A stretch of 64,000 nucleotides of DNA from Ceratodon purpureus (lineage: Eukaryota > Streptophyta > Bryopsida > Pseudoditrichales > Ditrichaceae). The notes beneath the pieces are model-generated. The model saw nothing but the letters and a program-made list of their open reading frames with translations. It was not told the DNA's origin and ran no database searches. Numbering within the stretch: position 1 is the first letter of the stretch; every line of letters starts with the position of its first letter. The stretch spans positions 10,044,430 through 10,108,429 of the forward strand of contig CM026427.1 of assembly GCA_014871385.1 (NCBI GenBank), read 5' to 3'. A program made the translations under genes and the position numbers. Below are positions 36,214-48,991 of this stretch, piece by piece.

Positions 36214-39200
36214 CTACTCAACATTCCTGAGTCTCTTAATTTGCTCACCCTGAATTCCACTGCCACTGCCCAACCTCAAGGCTCGTTTCTGATCAGCCAC
36301 GCCTACTTCAGAGAGGGATCCATCGTTCTGTGGCATGAGTCCACTGCTGGATGGCTCCGCATTCAACCACGATGGACCCGCATCGAGGTTGTTCGGGGAA
36401 TCCCCAGCAGCCTGCTCACCTGGGCTGCCATCGCCTTCATCGCCTTCATTGCCTGCCAGGACGCCACTTCCGCTGCCAGGTCCTGGCTTGACTTCCCAAG
36501 ATTTCCATCTGTCGTGGTAACGAAAGCCCCTTGCTATTAGCTTAGTATGAACCTCCTGCACATTCGACGCCGCTTCACTCCCACGATAGCTGAAATAGCG
36601 CAGATTCGGAAAAAGGTTTATGTTGGGAAGCGCATCCAGATTTCTGCATCTGTCAAGCACAACAGTTTCCAGTGCTGGCATGGGTCCGCTCACGATCAAA
36701 CTCGTCAAATTGAGACACCTTCCTATGTAAAGCTCTTTCAAGGAGGGGAATTTCCTCAAATCGGGTAGCTCTAATTTAATCGTGGATCCCCCGCATAGCA
36801 AAGTCTCCAGGTGCTTATGGTTGGCGTGGCAGTGCACAACAAATTGTGGGCAGCTGGAATCTGTGGTGCCCTGGTAATCCAGTCTCAGCCACCTCAGTCG
36901 TGGAAAATGGCTCAGATCAGGCAGCTCCACTGCGCCAGACCACACCCACTCTAATGTCTTTAAGCGAGGAAGAGTCCAATCGCAGTACAAATCCACCGGG
37001 GTGTCAAACCACTGCATTGAACTTCGCACACCATCCCAACCTTTCCTACGTCTTCTGCATTTTTCAATCCTAAGCGACTCCAATATCATTTTCCTGCCCA
37101 TGTGAGGTAATATCTCATATGAGCAATTTTCCAAATGCAGACTCTTCAACGCGGTCAGTTTACTTAGATTGGTCAGCTCATGATCGACATGAGCAATTTT
37201 AAGTGTTGAAACAGACCCCAACATAGCCAGGTTTAGGGCACTAGTTCCTAACACTCCAGAACTCGGCTTAAAATTATCCCAGATCGCGCACCCACCAATA
37301 ACCTTCACTTCGTCTAACTCCGACAGCTTCCGAAGATTGGGCACGTCGTGCAGCACCAGACATTTGACTCTAAGTACCCGCAAAGCGACTAAATCGCCCA
37401 GGCCAGGAATGCACTTCAACTCCCCACATTCACTCAAATCCAGTACTTCCAGTTTTGGAAAGTTGCTCATGTCTGGCAACTCATTCAACGATCGGTTACC
37501 ACGGAGCTCTCGCAAGGAAACTAAGCTCCCTAAACCTGGCACTGTTTTCAGCAAATAGCACCTCTGGATGTCCAACTTCCGCAGCTTTCTTAGCTTCTGA
37601 AGATTGGGCAACTCTTCTAGCTTACAACAGCCACTTAAGAGAAGTGCCTCCAAACCATCCACATCACCCACACCCACACAGCTCTTCAGCTCACCACAGT
37701 TCACAAGATCCAAGAATCGTAGGTCGGTCATCATTGCGCTGAAGCCTGATATGCTCACCATGCCAGCGAATTGAACACTGACCTCTTGCAAATACCCCAG
37801 TCGCTGTAAATCCAGCGTCGTCGAAGCTTTAACATTAACTCTATGGTGGCTCGACAATTGCAAAATCCGGAGGTTTGTGAGGCAGGCGATTTCTCCAACT
37901 GCACTCAAGGATTCATCACGAACATTCAGCCATGTAAGTACCACAAGATTGGTGAGCTGGCCAATTCCAAAGACTTTGAGACCTCTTGTGGAATTGAGGT
38001 CGTCCGTGTCCCAGGGAGCTTTCCACAAGCCGCCATTCATTTCGATGAGACGCGGGAAAGTAATCTCCAAGCTTTTCAGTCTTCCCAATGGTCTCAAGTC
38101 AAGCACTTCGTTCGCAACAGATACTTTCTCCAATCTCAACACCGTAACTTTGGAGCAATGCGTGAAGTTTAGACACATCACTCTACTACCCTGGATGCGA
38201 ATCCGACGCAAATTCTCCCAACCACCACCATGCATGCAAGAGTCCGCAGCTCTTCGACCTCCCACCTTGAACTCACACACCCAATGAGAACTTTCGTCCT
38301 CACCACGTTTTGTTTCCATCACTGCAAACTCCCGCCACAAATCGTGCATACCTATTTGTGTAGTAACATCGCCAAATTCTTCCAGCAGTGATCTCTTCGT
38401 TAACTCTTCCAACTGTAAGACATCACAAACCTCCAATCATGAATATTACAGTATTGTACTGTAGTACCTCCCGTACTTGAATGCAATTTGAACACGGTTT
38501 TTTCAAAGTTGTCAATCAGACAGATCCCATAACCAACAAAGCAAACGACTGTAGCAAGAATCTCATCCACGGATTGAGCAGAATCCACACTATTAGCACT
38601 GAGAAAGACTCACCCGCTTCTTCAGCTCTTCCGTGCTTAATCCATGCACCATCCTCAGCCATTCAAAGACATTGTACCAAGTTGTCCATTCATCGAAGAT
38701 GTGCAAGATGTCGAAGTCGGCATAAGGATCGATAATGCCGCGGTTCCTCCAGTTCTTGTAATTAGCTCCAGTGTCAAACAGGGCCACATCCATGAACAAC
38801 ATCTTCAGCTCATACTTCAATGTGTCAAAACTTCTCCTCAAAACGGAAAACACAGGGTTCTCTAGCTCTTGTTATTGGTTGAACACATCCTCCTCTTCCA
38901 ACTGTGATTTCCAGTCCCCAGGATGTCTTCCTACCAGCTGAGTACCCAGGACCTTTAGTGTCAGCGGATGGTAATGCTTTGAACCCTTTCCATCACCTTT
39001 CCCAAAATGACATCGGTTTATGCACTGCACAACAACTCCCTCCTCAACTTCATCCTTGGGTTCAGCATGGTACAATAACAAAGCCCTGGCCTCATCTCTC
39101 ACCAGTTCTGGCATTGCAAGACAGCTGCCACTTACTATGCCGAGGTTCTCCAGTTCACCAAGTGCACGGGCAGTCACCAGCACAATGCTGCCTTGGCCAT

Positions 39201-40711
39201 ATTCAAGTCTCAGATATTTCAGAGCCTCCTCACATAGTTTTGAGTTCCTCGACACATTGTCAATTGCCAACAAGACCTTGTGTGATGTCATGAGATGCTT
39301 CAACCGACTCCAGCACTGCAGTCCACCATTAACACATTATTGACCCAGTTGTGTGCACGAAGACACTTTGGAAGATACTCTTCAGAAAGAAATTGTCATA
39401 TGATGAACCAATCAATCTGGAGTTAAAGTGTACTTATACCTCATCCAGGTTTCCACTTTGCAAGAACTCAATGTTGGTATCGGTCAGCCGCTTCAGAACC
39501 TCTCGCACCCTTTCTATCTCACTTGTATCACCCCCGAACTCTACGTGACAAACTCTGCCATCAAACTCCATGGAAAGGTCTTTGCACAGGGACTTGCAAG
39601 CTGTAGTCTTGCCAATTCCGCCAACACCATACAAACCTACTACTTGCACTCCCTTCTTTGATGTAGAAATTTGTGTAATTTTCACTTGAATAACCTATTA
39701 AAATCCAAAAAATTAAATACATGAAAATCCAAGTCAAAAGGCCATTTCCAGTCAAAGATGTAACGTTTCAAAAATACTCCATTTTTCCAAAATGAATTCT
39801 AAAATTATTTAAATTCTTTATTCAGAATCTATGTAAAATCAAACAATTTTTTTTCAAGATTTCTAGTATTTAGTGCTTTTAGATGCGCTTGAATAACAAT
39901 TAATTATTTGTCATCACCTTGCTCAAACGAGACCTGCCTTGCACATGTGAATCATCCCACACATGAAATGCGGGAACTATCTTGCATATTTCCTTCACAA
40001 TCTTTTTCCGAAATTTCACCTCACTATCTACACAGTTGAATACAAGCCCATTCAATGGTCTTAAAGATCTTAAACTACTCTCCCACTTTGATAGATCTAT
40101 ATTTCTCAAGTCGTTAGATATCCTCCACACCTCCCACTTTGATTTCCATTCCGTTAGCTTCTGATCATTTGAGAGGTCTCCAGGTGAGATACCAAGAAAT
40201 ATGGGCATTATTTTCCTCCCACATTCCACCATTCTCACCACTTCAAACATAGGCCAATGTGACCTCGTGAAGAACTCCTCCGAAAGAACCACCACTCCAA
40301 CTTGGCAATGATCAATAGCCCTGAAGATGAGGTTTGGGAAGTTATCTCCAATTGGCAGGCTATCCCTATCCTTGTCGAAGAAAGGATGTCGATCCACTCT
40401 CCTCAAATCTATGTCCAACTGCTCCACAAATCCTTTCTGTGCCCCACTGTGACACAAAAACACCTTCTGTTTGAGATCCGGATCCCTGGTCACGAAGAAG
40501 ACAACCAGAATTGAAGTTTATTAAGAATGGGAACACAGGCAACGACAGTGCAGGGAGAGGTCATTATTATACAACAAATAATCAAACAGTTCACAAATAT
40601 CGAAGCGAATCCATATCCTCCTACTGTGAGTTATGCAGGTGAGCATCAATTGATGGTACAAATCAAAGTTTAAAATACTTACATGGGCGCTGTGGCATCG
40701 TGCAGAGACAT
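36214..40711 (-). CDS. TIR-NB-ARC-LRR immune receptor with one in-frame stop
   Basis: Five exons on the minus strand, all in phase: 40711-40683 (MSLHDATAP), 40485-39918 (TIR), 39694-39440 (P-loop), 39315-38614 (rest of NB-ARC), 38412-36214 (MHD and LRR); ~1250 codons. The TIR begins KQKVFLCHSGAQKGF and keeps a Glu in SHWPMFEVV. NB-ARC motifs: P-loop GVGGIGKTT, kinase-2 LLAIDNV, GSIVLVTAR, PLTLKVLG, LFMDVALF, then MHDLWREF. About 18 LRRs follow, then a Gly/Ser/Asp-rich tail. A TAA at 38874-38872 interrupts exon 4 between PLTLKVLG and LFMDVALF; coding continues in the same frame on the far side. As read, the product is a 431-residue TIR-NB protein, otherwise the gene is a young pseudogene or the base is an error. 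TIR domains cleave NAD+ in known TNLs. The intact LRR frame suggests recent loss, if loss it is. Confidence 0.85.
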
Positions 40712-43398
40712 GGCTTCAAATCAAGCAAGTCTTAATGCTGGTAGTGCACTTAATAAATTCATCTAAAGGAAGTTACACTGCTCAGTAGGACTTCACCCAC
40801 GACACAGCATCGAATTGCAAGAACTTGGAATCAATGCTGCAACCGAACACAAAAAACTGTAGCAATTTCAGGAATAATTAACTGAGTCGGTAGAAGAAAA
40901 TTTGGTCAAGTTGCAAAAAATAATTATGAGGAGTTGTAAAAAGCTAACCTTGATGCATCAACAACAAATGTCTAAAGAATTACACACTAATGACAAGTCA
41001 AAAGGATCATATAGACTAATCTGAATCCCAGAACTCACCATGCTCCGAAGTTGAACCGAGGACAAACCAAGCCTGACTCCGATAAGTGAAGTGGGATATA
41101 CACAAGTCGACTACGACAACAACAGTGAGGTCATGTGTTGATACTACGTGCTCAGAGGCCTGAAGTGAAAGAGACGTAGAGTGAAGTAGAGAGGACTGAT
41201 CATTGCTCCCGCCGCAAGTGCAAACACAGTGAAACAACTCACAGCCTCGTCTAAGTAAGACTCTGCCAGCCGAACCCTAAGCATCACCCAAGATGGTCAC
41301 ACTGTTCATCCAGATACTCAGGTCCGGAGCCTCAGATTGGTGCAGACACTCAAGCTCGGCGGATCAGACTGGTTTTTGTCGGTAAACATTGAGACAAGAT
41401 ATCTTCATCGTGCTAATCGAGCGCTCAGAACCCTGAAATGCCAAAGATCCGACAGCTTCGATACAGTCTGCAGGAAGAGAGAATGCTTTGCTAGCCGGAT
41501 CACGATGGCCCGTCCTCTTGCCCTGAAACCGGGAACTTAGAAACATGCGGAAACTATTGCGGCAAGATGAAGGTCCAGCACGTAGAACGAAGTAGAGAAG
41601 ACACATCATAACTTTCGCAAGTGCAAACACAGTGAATCAACCCACAGTTGGTGACGAGCCTCGTTGCAGGTGGCTCTGGTCTGCTGGTCGAACCTTAGTA
41701 TCACCGGGATGGTCGCACTGTTGTTCCGTGTATTCTGTTCTAAAGAGTCGGATAAGGACTTATGATCAACAATCACCGTAGCGTCTGGAGTAATGAAGCT
41801 TCTGTAGCTCATCGTTGTTTCGCATGATATGAATCCTAGATTGCTTTGTTCTGTGACAGAAATGACGGCATTTTGTTCCGACTCCTTCGCGCTCCTAATT
41901 CGCCCCGCCAACTTCTAACTTCATCTCTGAAGAAAACAGTCATCGTAATCCTAGTTCCCAAGGGAGCCAGGCCGTGCCAAGTTCCGACCATTCTCTCTTG
42001 CCGACGTTATTTTTGAGTATCGTTTGGATTGGCTAATTGCCAGTGTTACCACTGAAATTTGGAGGTTTTTTGTCCTATAACATTTCCAAAGCAAACTTCT
42101 TTCAGTAAGGGCAACTAACACCACTGCATAGTTCTGACAGAATGCATTCGCTCCTCTCAGCACCCATGAATGAAAACAATTATGGTGCGCATTGCCAAAG
42201 ATTTCAGAATTGCATATCTGTCATTAGCGTTTGGGAACTAGCTAGTGCATACACAATAATTGTTATCTGTTCATGTGACTGAACATCTAACCCTTCGGTG
42301 TGAAGGATAAATATTCAGAGTTCACCCTTCACTATGGACTTCTCGTTGGCACCAAATTGAAGAATTGCTAAACTACGAATTCTTAAATAACAATTCAACC
42401 TACAATAAAATCAGCGCCTATATTACAATCATCTCTGCTATTCTGTCAAGAATTTCAATAAGCAAGCTAAGGACTCTCCGAACACATGTCATCCTTGTGC
42501 AGCTCCAGCATCCGCTTTGTTAGTTTGTGAAGCCCTGTCATCATACAATACAAACTATTACAACACAGATATGTAGATATGCAGTGCGTTGCTATGAATC
42601 GTAAGAGACTAGAAATGGATAAAAAGAAAATGCATTAGAGTTAGATAATTGAGCACGTGTAGAAATTGCACAACCTGAAGCAAAAGCAGTCACAAAGTTT
42701 ACTGTTCCCTATCAATCGTTTGGGCAACTCCGAAATCAAGTTCAACCTGTCAACATAGCTCTTTCAACACATTGGTATGCACTGCCAAAAGTCCAGGAAC
42801 ATTTTGGGAGATTCCGAACAGCTACTGACGTGGGTCCACACTTGAATATCACGATAGTTTTCATGAACCGCGTCCATGCCTAACATCGATATTGCTCCTA
42901 GTGATAACATCTTCATTGGTGAACTTCCGATACATATCTGTAAACAAGGAAACAACAATCATAATATAAAAATATGAGTTAGTCTCGAGCAATCCAGTAT
43001 ACATATATGTTCAATGTATATTAGATGTTCCAGGTAATTCTTTCCTACAGTATGCAACTAAAATTGATAGGCAATTACACATTAACAAAATATACATAAT
43101 GAAAGTACTATGGCTTTTCAAAGTTCTCCAATGGTTGATAAAATTTTCATGCATAGAAATTCCATGTTAAATGAAAAAATAGACTTGATAATCATCGTAT
43201 AAAAAGATCAAACAGGACATTTAAATACGCTCAAATCATATATAGAATTGTATCATATGATAGAAGAAGCTATTTATTTTGAAAAAGAAATGTAGTAGTG
43301 GAACGTGATCTCCTCCAAAGCTCTTCTTCCAAAGTGAAGGCGCAATCAGAAACGCTTATTAGGTGTCGCATTCTCCAAGTCGTCCAGTCCACGTCCTC
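40712..43398. other. Upstream region of the TNL, no other gene supported
   Basis: Includes an imperfect direct repeat (see 41175-41740). The frame at 41606-41911 (minus) is open over 100 codons but overlaps the repeat and shows no domain. 42700-43270 is AT-rich. Confidence 0.45.
41175..41740. repeat. Imperfect direct duplication, ~140-bp units ~410 bp apart
   Basis: Unit 1 (~41175-41325) and unit 2 (~41585-41740) share GAAGTAGAGA, GCAAGTGCAAACACAGTGAA, CAAC(T/C)CACAG, CGAACC(C)TTAGTATCACC and GATGGTC(A/G)CACTGTT in the same order. They lie 0.5-1 kb upstream of the TNL first coding exon, perhaps in its promoter or leader. Confidence 0.7.
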
Positions 43399-43497
43399 AG
43401 TATCACGCGGGTATAACCCAGACATTACACCACTATAACAAGAGTATCTCCCGAATATCACCCTAGTATCTACCGAATATCACCCGCGTATCACCTG
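43399..43497. repeat. 11-bp-period array, copy 2 (9 units)
   Basis: Nine consecutive 11-mers with no slippage: AGTATCACGCG, GGTATAACCCA, GACATTACACC, ACTATAACAAG, AGTATCTCCCG, AATATCACCCT, AGTATCTACCG, AATATCACCCG, CGTATCACCTG. The consensus is close to AGTATCACCCG. It ends 842 bp before the OTU gene start. Confidence 0.85.
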
Positions 43498-43655
43498 GAC
43501 ATGAACTGCACACATTGAACTCCTTGGGTGCTGCGTTGCAACCAATGCCGCACTCTGGTGCAAACAATCTGTCAACAACCACCAGCAACAGCAACACACA
43601 CCAGATTAGACTCATTCCACCACTCTCATGACCAGTCCAAGGCACTGTAGTCTAC

Positions 43656-43699
43656 AATCTCACACCAGGATCACTCCAGTATCACTCCAGTATCACACT
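43656..43699. repeat. 11-bp-period array, copy 3 (4 units)
   Basis: Units AATCTCACACC, AGGATCACTCC, AGTATCACTCC, AGTATCACACT, in the same strand sense as the array at 43399 and 160 bp from it. The DNA between them is not periodic, so it is a separate short array. Confidence 0.75.
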
Positions 43700-44338
43700 G
43701 GTGCATGGGATGCAAGGGAGTACACAGCACAAGCACAGCAATCCAGCACAAGAAACGCCACACATCAGTTGGGTCATGTTCATGAGCAATTCAGCTTCGG
43801 TGATCAGCTGGGATGGCGGATTCTGATTTTAGAGCGGATTGATTTAGGTTGTGTTGAGTTTGGGTTTTGGGTTAAGTTGGGTTTTTGAGGAATGTGGGGA
43901 ATTTGGGTTTTGTTTCTGGATGATTGAATGCTGGCCTCGTGGGGTGGTGGATTAGGGAGCTGGATGCGATCAGGGGAGAGCCTGCCGGTTGGGTTTAGTT
44001 TGGGTTTTGGGTTTAGGGTTTAGGGTTTTGGAGGATTTGATTGTGAGCATGAGATTTGGGTTTTGGAGATTTGTGCACTTGGAGTGTGTTTGGTGATCGG
44101 ATTTGGAATGGTTGAAGTACTTGGGGAAGAGGTTTAGATTGGGTGTTTTGGGAGTGAAGGTAATTGCGACCGTGAGATTATTTATGTGGGACAATTCCAT
44201 TGAGGAATTTGGGAGAAATTGGAGGAGACCCATTTAGGATGCTCTGGCATTAGAAGCTCGTTTCCTGGGTAACATAATTTTTGGTGCTAGTGACGAACGG
44301 GATATCGTTGGAAGTATAAGACAGGCATTCGATCGGCT
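43700..44338 (+). promoter_or_regulatory. Promoter/leader of the OTU gene with telobox-like TTTAGGG repeats
   Basis: A T/G-rich block at 43850-44110 includes GGGTTTAGGGTTTAGGGTTTT at 44010-44030 (given here as the TTTAGGG unit repeated), the plant telomere unit. The reverse complement AAACCCTAA is the telobox found near start sites of many plant housekeeping genes. No TATA box was assigned. Confidence 0.4.
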
Positions 44339-47170
44339 ATGGGTCAGAAACGTCCACCTCTGAAGCTGAAAGTTATCCGAAATAAGGTATTCTGTTTCTG
44401 TTTTATCTTTTCAAACGTGTATGTTTTGAATTGATATTCTACGAATTTGGGAGCAATTTGTGTACGTATGTTTGTGGACCTGCGGTTTCTTAGAGGTACC
44501 TGTTTCAATCTGTGTTCTATATTAAATCGTGGCTCTCGTGATCAGGATAAAACGAAGGAGATTGCAAGTCTTAACCAGCAATTGGGGTTGTTGGATCTTA
44601 AAGTAGTTCAAGTTACAGCTGATGGCAACTGTTTTTTCAGGTACATGTTACGTGTAGTTGATTCAAGAGTTCTTAGTTATTGTATGCTGGTATGCAGAAC
44701 GACGTTAACATTGATTAAGTTTAGGTACTTAACGATACGGAGTATGTCTTTTTGACAGAGCTGTTTCGGAACAGTTAGAGGGTGACGAGGAGGAGCATTC
44801 TAAGTACCGGAAAATGGTTGTGGATTACTTACAGGTGGGAATCCTTAGTCTCTTACTCTGGCTGCCTTGTCAGATGTTGTGTTTTGCACGCATGAGAATT
44901 AGCCTTTTTATTATGTTGTTTTATATGATAAGCACATTAGTTTATGCAAATGGTTATGAGCTATTGAGCTATGATAGACCTTAGCATTTTAATGACTATC
45001 AAATTTTATAATCGCTCTGGCTGGTCTTGATGTCTGGAGTCGTTGTATAGTACAAGTCTAATCTAGTGTGCCACAATTTCTCAAATACAGGAACACCGAG
45101 AAGATTTTGAGCCATTTGTGGAGGATGAAGTTCCATTTGATGACTACTTGAAGAATATGCGAGAAGAAACTACATGGGCAGGCCACATGGAGATTCAAGC
45201 CACATCACTAGTCACCCGTACTAATATCTGTATCCATCAGGTATATGGTTCATCTTGGAATGAATCTTGTATGGTTATTGTTTGCATATTTATTGTGAAT
45301 CTAGAGACTCACATGCTTTAAAAAATGTCTTCTCATAATCTGTTTTCATTAGTTATATATAGAAAGATGCATATATAATAATGGCTGCTGTTCATAGAAG
45401 AATTACAATTGGACGATTTGTTTGCAGCTGAAGACACCCAGGTGGCATTTTCGGAATTTCAACACCGCAGATGCGAAAACTATTCACCTGTATGTTATCA
45501 TTCTGATTGTTCATTATTATGTTCTTAAAATATTTTAATATTTTTTATTTTTGTGAGAAGAAATATTCAAGCATATCCTAGGGCACATTCTGCATATATA
45601 CTTGGCAAGTTGATCAGTCTGAAAGCTGCGAGTCTTTGTATTGAGTTCCTTATTGTGAAAATGTTCTGGTGGCAGGTCGTATCACGATGGTGAGCATTAC
45701 AACAGTGTGCGGAGACAGGATGACCCTGGAGATGGCCCAGCTAAACCTATCATTATTGAGGTAAGAAGACGATAATTATAGTTCAAACTTGAAGATTCGA
45801 TAGGGTATTCGGGATGGTTTCTTAAGGTTTCATTTGTTCCGTAGTGATCTCATAGTGATAAATGATTTGTGATCAATTCTAATTTTATCTTTGCATTGCA
45901 TATTTCACCTTTGATCACAAATAAGCTCGTGGCTAACACTTTCGTGTTTAAAGGGTGATGCTACTCCTGCCACTAAGCCACCACCAACTAAGTCACTTGT
46001 AAAAGACAAGAGTAGGGATGTGGAGGCAGCAGCTATCAAAAGAGTTATGGGAGGTAGTGGCTGTACAAATGAGACTCGAGCAAGAGAAGTAAGTAAAAGT
46101 AAACTGTACCAACATATATTTGTCACCATAGATATTCATGTAGAAGTGCAATTTTATCAGAAGTAGTTCATATCAGAAGGCCGTTTCAATGCACATGTAT
46201 TTTTTTTGCTTTGAAGGTCTTTTCCTTAAGTCAAAAATGTCTGCAGGTTTTGCGTGACGTGCATGGTGACGCTGATGCTGCTATAGAGTACTTAATTGCA
46301 GAATTAGCCAGCGGTGATGCTAGCTCCACCGGCTCAGACGAAAGTGATCCTGGCTCTTCAGCAGCCACCGGTCCGTGTTCCTCTTCCCCCAGTCATGTAT
46401 TCTTTCGTAATGCATATTTAAAATTTAAAACCTTAGAACCTTGGCTGCAAACAGTTATTGCATCTGCAGTCACAAACACATGCTGATCACAGTTGGAAAC
46501 AGCACTTTTCATATTGAAGTATTTTGATTGGGGTCTAAATATTGTCTAGGACCGAACAGGTGATCAAAGTAGAGTCTCTGAAAAATCGACATCCGATGAA
46601 AGGACTGAATCGAAAAGATCGTTAATCTCTTGCACTGCCAGTGAGAATGGAGGAGGGAATGCCAATTCAAACGGCTTGTCTGCATCTTCTCAGGTGCCGT
46701 TTCATTCTACTTCATATTGCTTTTAGTTTGCCAAGACTTCGTTGTGTGCATTGTTGTCAACTGGGAAAATGTAAGTTGAGACTGACGTGGATGTCGCATT
46801 ATGGCAGAGTGTGGATCGGAACAAACCATGCCCTTGTGGCTCCAAAAGAAAGTACAAGTCTTGCTGTGGCACCTCAAAAACTCGGATAACTCCAACTCAC
46901 TTGTCCAGGTTTGCCATCCGAACTTCATCCCATTGATTTCATTTAGTCACCAGTGGAAGGTCGTGGATTTTGTTATTAGAAGTAGTGAGTGTTTGGGTTC
47001 ATGTTTGGTTGAAGTGGGTTTTTGGTGGTGTTTTTGGGTGAAGTGCGGAAGAGAACCTTTCAAACAAAGTTCGAAAACAAAAGCAGAAGATTAGTAAAGG
47101 CCACCACACAGGTGACGACGAAGTCTCTCGTGCACCCGTCAACTTTGACATGGGAGCTCTTTGCCTTTAA
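44339..47170 (+). CDS. OTU-family deubiquitinase with UBA and SEC-C motifs (plant OTU7/OTUD3 type)
   Basis: Eleven exons in phase: 44339-44386, 44546-44640, 44759-44834, 45091-45240, 45428-45489, 45676-45760, 45954-46088, 46247-46370, 46560-46693, 46808-46908, 47044-47170; 378 residues. The OTU catalytic core has DGNCFFRA (Asp, Cys nucleophile) at ~42-49, an ATSL..TNICIHQ strand, and SYHDGEHYNSV with the catalytic His at ~146. A UBA-like helix bundle follows (AAAIKRVM then VLRDVHGDADAAIEYLIAEL). A SEC-C zinc motif (PCPCGSKRKYKSCCG) is next. The end DMGALCL closely matches the conserved end of plant homologs as I recall them. The enzyme should cleave ubiquitin chains; plant members act in nucleus and cytosol. 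Joints at exons 8-9 (G|GTCCGT donor) and 10-11 are the least certain but give the known domain order. Confidence 0.9.
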
Positions 47171-47892
47171 CGGATTTTGTCACAGTTTGGTCGCAGTTTT
47201 GACACAATTTTTTCTCGATTTTCCACATTCATGTGTATTAATCCAGGATTTAGTTTCAGTTGGTGTTCGTTCCCTGCATAGCGAGAGATCTACTGAATTC
47301 AGATTCGCGAGCCATTTTTTATTGCCATTGTTGGCAGTTATTATACCACCGGGAGACCTCCGGGTACAGTCGGGTTAGTAGGATTAACGTACTGGACACT
47401 ATTTCTGTTAGTTTAGGCCATGGAGCATACTTGCAAAGAACGGTTTCTTTTAAAATATCCATAGATAGAACTGTGAGTGAGAAGCTTAAATCTATTTTTA
47501 AATCCGAAAAGGACTTATTCTGAATTTTCTATGAATTTTTGAAATATAGTTTTATAGATCCCCGTATTTGTTAGTAGATTCATCCATTCTCATGCACATG
47601 TCATCTAAGTTTGACCACAGAGGAACCACTTTTAGGCCTCTTGGGACTTGAAGGATTATGCATGGATGTGGATTGGGGACTACCTAAACATATGAAAAAG
47701 ATGCTTTTACACATACATATAGTTTTAGAGGCTAACATATAGAGCATAAGCTTAATATATTAGTGAATCAAGGGCAATTGCTTTAATCCCAGCAGCGCTC
47801 TCCAAAATTTTCATTATACAAAGTGTCCAGCTCCATTCTGTACAATTACAATGATCCTACCAACATGTACACTCTGAATCAGAACCCATTGT
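47171..47892. other. Convergent 3' spacer between OTU and LEA genes
   Basis: Holds the OTU 3'UTR on the plus strand and the LEA 3'UTR on the minus strand. No gene. A 47440-47610 segment resembles 59220-59420: AGAACTG/AGAACATC..GAAGCTTAAATCT then TTTGTTAGTAGATT and CATGCRCA (weak, dispersed repeat). Confidence 0.45.
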
Positions 47893-48991
47893 TTACAGAC
47901 GGTCGGCTGTCTCCTTCGCATCCTTCTTCACATCCTCGGCAGAATTCTGCACTGCTCCAGTTCCATAATCGAAGTTCTGCTGGACATTGCCAATCGCATT
48001 GCCTGCAGCGTTGCTTGCCTTCTCCTGCAGCAGAGTAACCATCCTCACAGTGAATACAAAATCTGACAATAAATGATACACAAAGCTTTCTCTACTTAAT
48101 TAACTGGTTAGTAATGGGTTCAGAAATCGTGGTTAGATCATAGTACGGTAATCAGTTTCTATACTGTTCAATACTTACTATGTTGCACAAAACTTGCTAT
48201 GAACATCAGCTAGGTTACTCCCCAGTAAATGGGACATGTATCTAGATGCTCATACGGAAATATTCATTACTTCGGCAATCTAATGCTTGCCAAAATGGGA
48301 TTTGGAGTTTCGAAACACACTACGTATTCATTTTTAGAGATATTCATGTTTAGAGATTACTTCCTAAACTGCCAAAGTTTGAAGAAACTGCCAATCTAGT
48401 GAATAACTCCATTCATGAGGCTCTGGAATCAGACTTGTTAGGGCATTCTGCTGTTGATCGACAACAAATGACGAGAATGAAGTTCTGGAATTGTTGGCAA
48501 ATAGCTTGGAGATTAGGATTTACCAGCACGTTCTGGCCATCGCTGAAATCGGTGGCGGCCTCCAAGGTGTCGCTGGTCGAGGTTTTCACTTCGTCACCAA
48601 CTTCCTGAGCCTTGACGCCACCTTCGTCGACCTTCCCAGCAGCCGCGTCGATAGCCTCTTGGGTCTTGGCGGCCATATCCCGGCCGACGTCCTTCACGGT
48701 GTCCTGTACCTCGCCGATCTTCTCAGACACTAGGTTGCCGAAGTTTCCCGCGTTCTGGCTGGCGTCGGATTTCACTCCGTCAAAGAACTTGTCGATTCTC
48801 TCAGGGTTGCCTGCAGCGCGGACAAGAGCGCTGCTCCTAGCTGGCCGGGCGGTGGTGATGGTGTTGCCCTTCGTCAGGCGCATGGGTCCGAACTGGACGG
48901 CGCTTGAGCTCAGGGTTCTTGCATTTGGAGTGCTTGTCAAGTTAGCAGTCTGCATCACTGCTGCAGCGTTCACGGTCGCCATAGCTGCCAT
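47893..48991 (-). CDS. Chloroplast-targeted LEA-like stress protein
   Basis: Two exons: 48991-48524 (GTGCTG|GTAAAT) and 48024-47893 (CTGCAG|GAGAAG), phase 0, giving 199 residues. The first ~60 residues are Ala/Ser/Thr/Arg-rich with almost no acidic residue and end at SALVRAA, a chloroplast transit peptide with a VRA-type cleavage site. The mature part is very hydrophilic, Lys/Asp/Ala-rich and predicted helical with LEA group 3/4-like stretches (EKIGEVQDTVKDVGRDMAAK, TQEAIDAAAGKVDEGG, EKASNAAGNAIGNVQQNF). Such proteins protect membranes and enzymes during drying, fitting a desiccation-prone moss. An 11-bp-period array lies ~0.7 kb upstream. The ATG at 48991 is followed by a second at 48982; either works. 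Confidence 0.8.

Noticed and set aside
37455-38287. Plus-strand frames opposite the LRR exon
   Set aside because: They are antisense shadows of the LRR coding strand.
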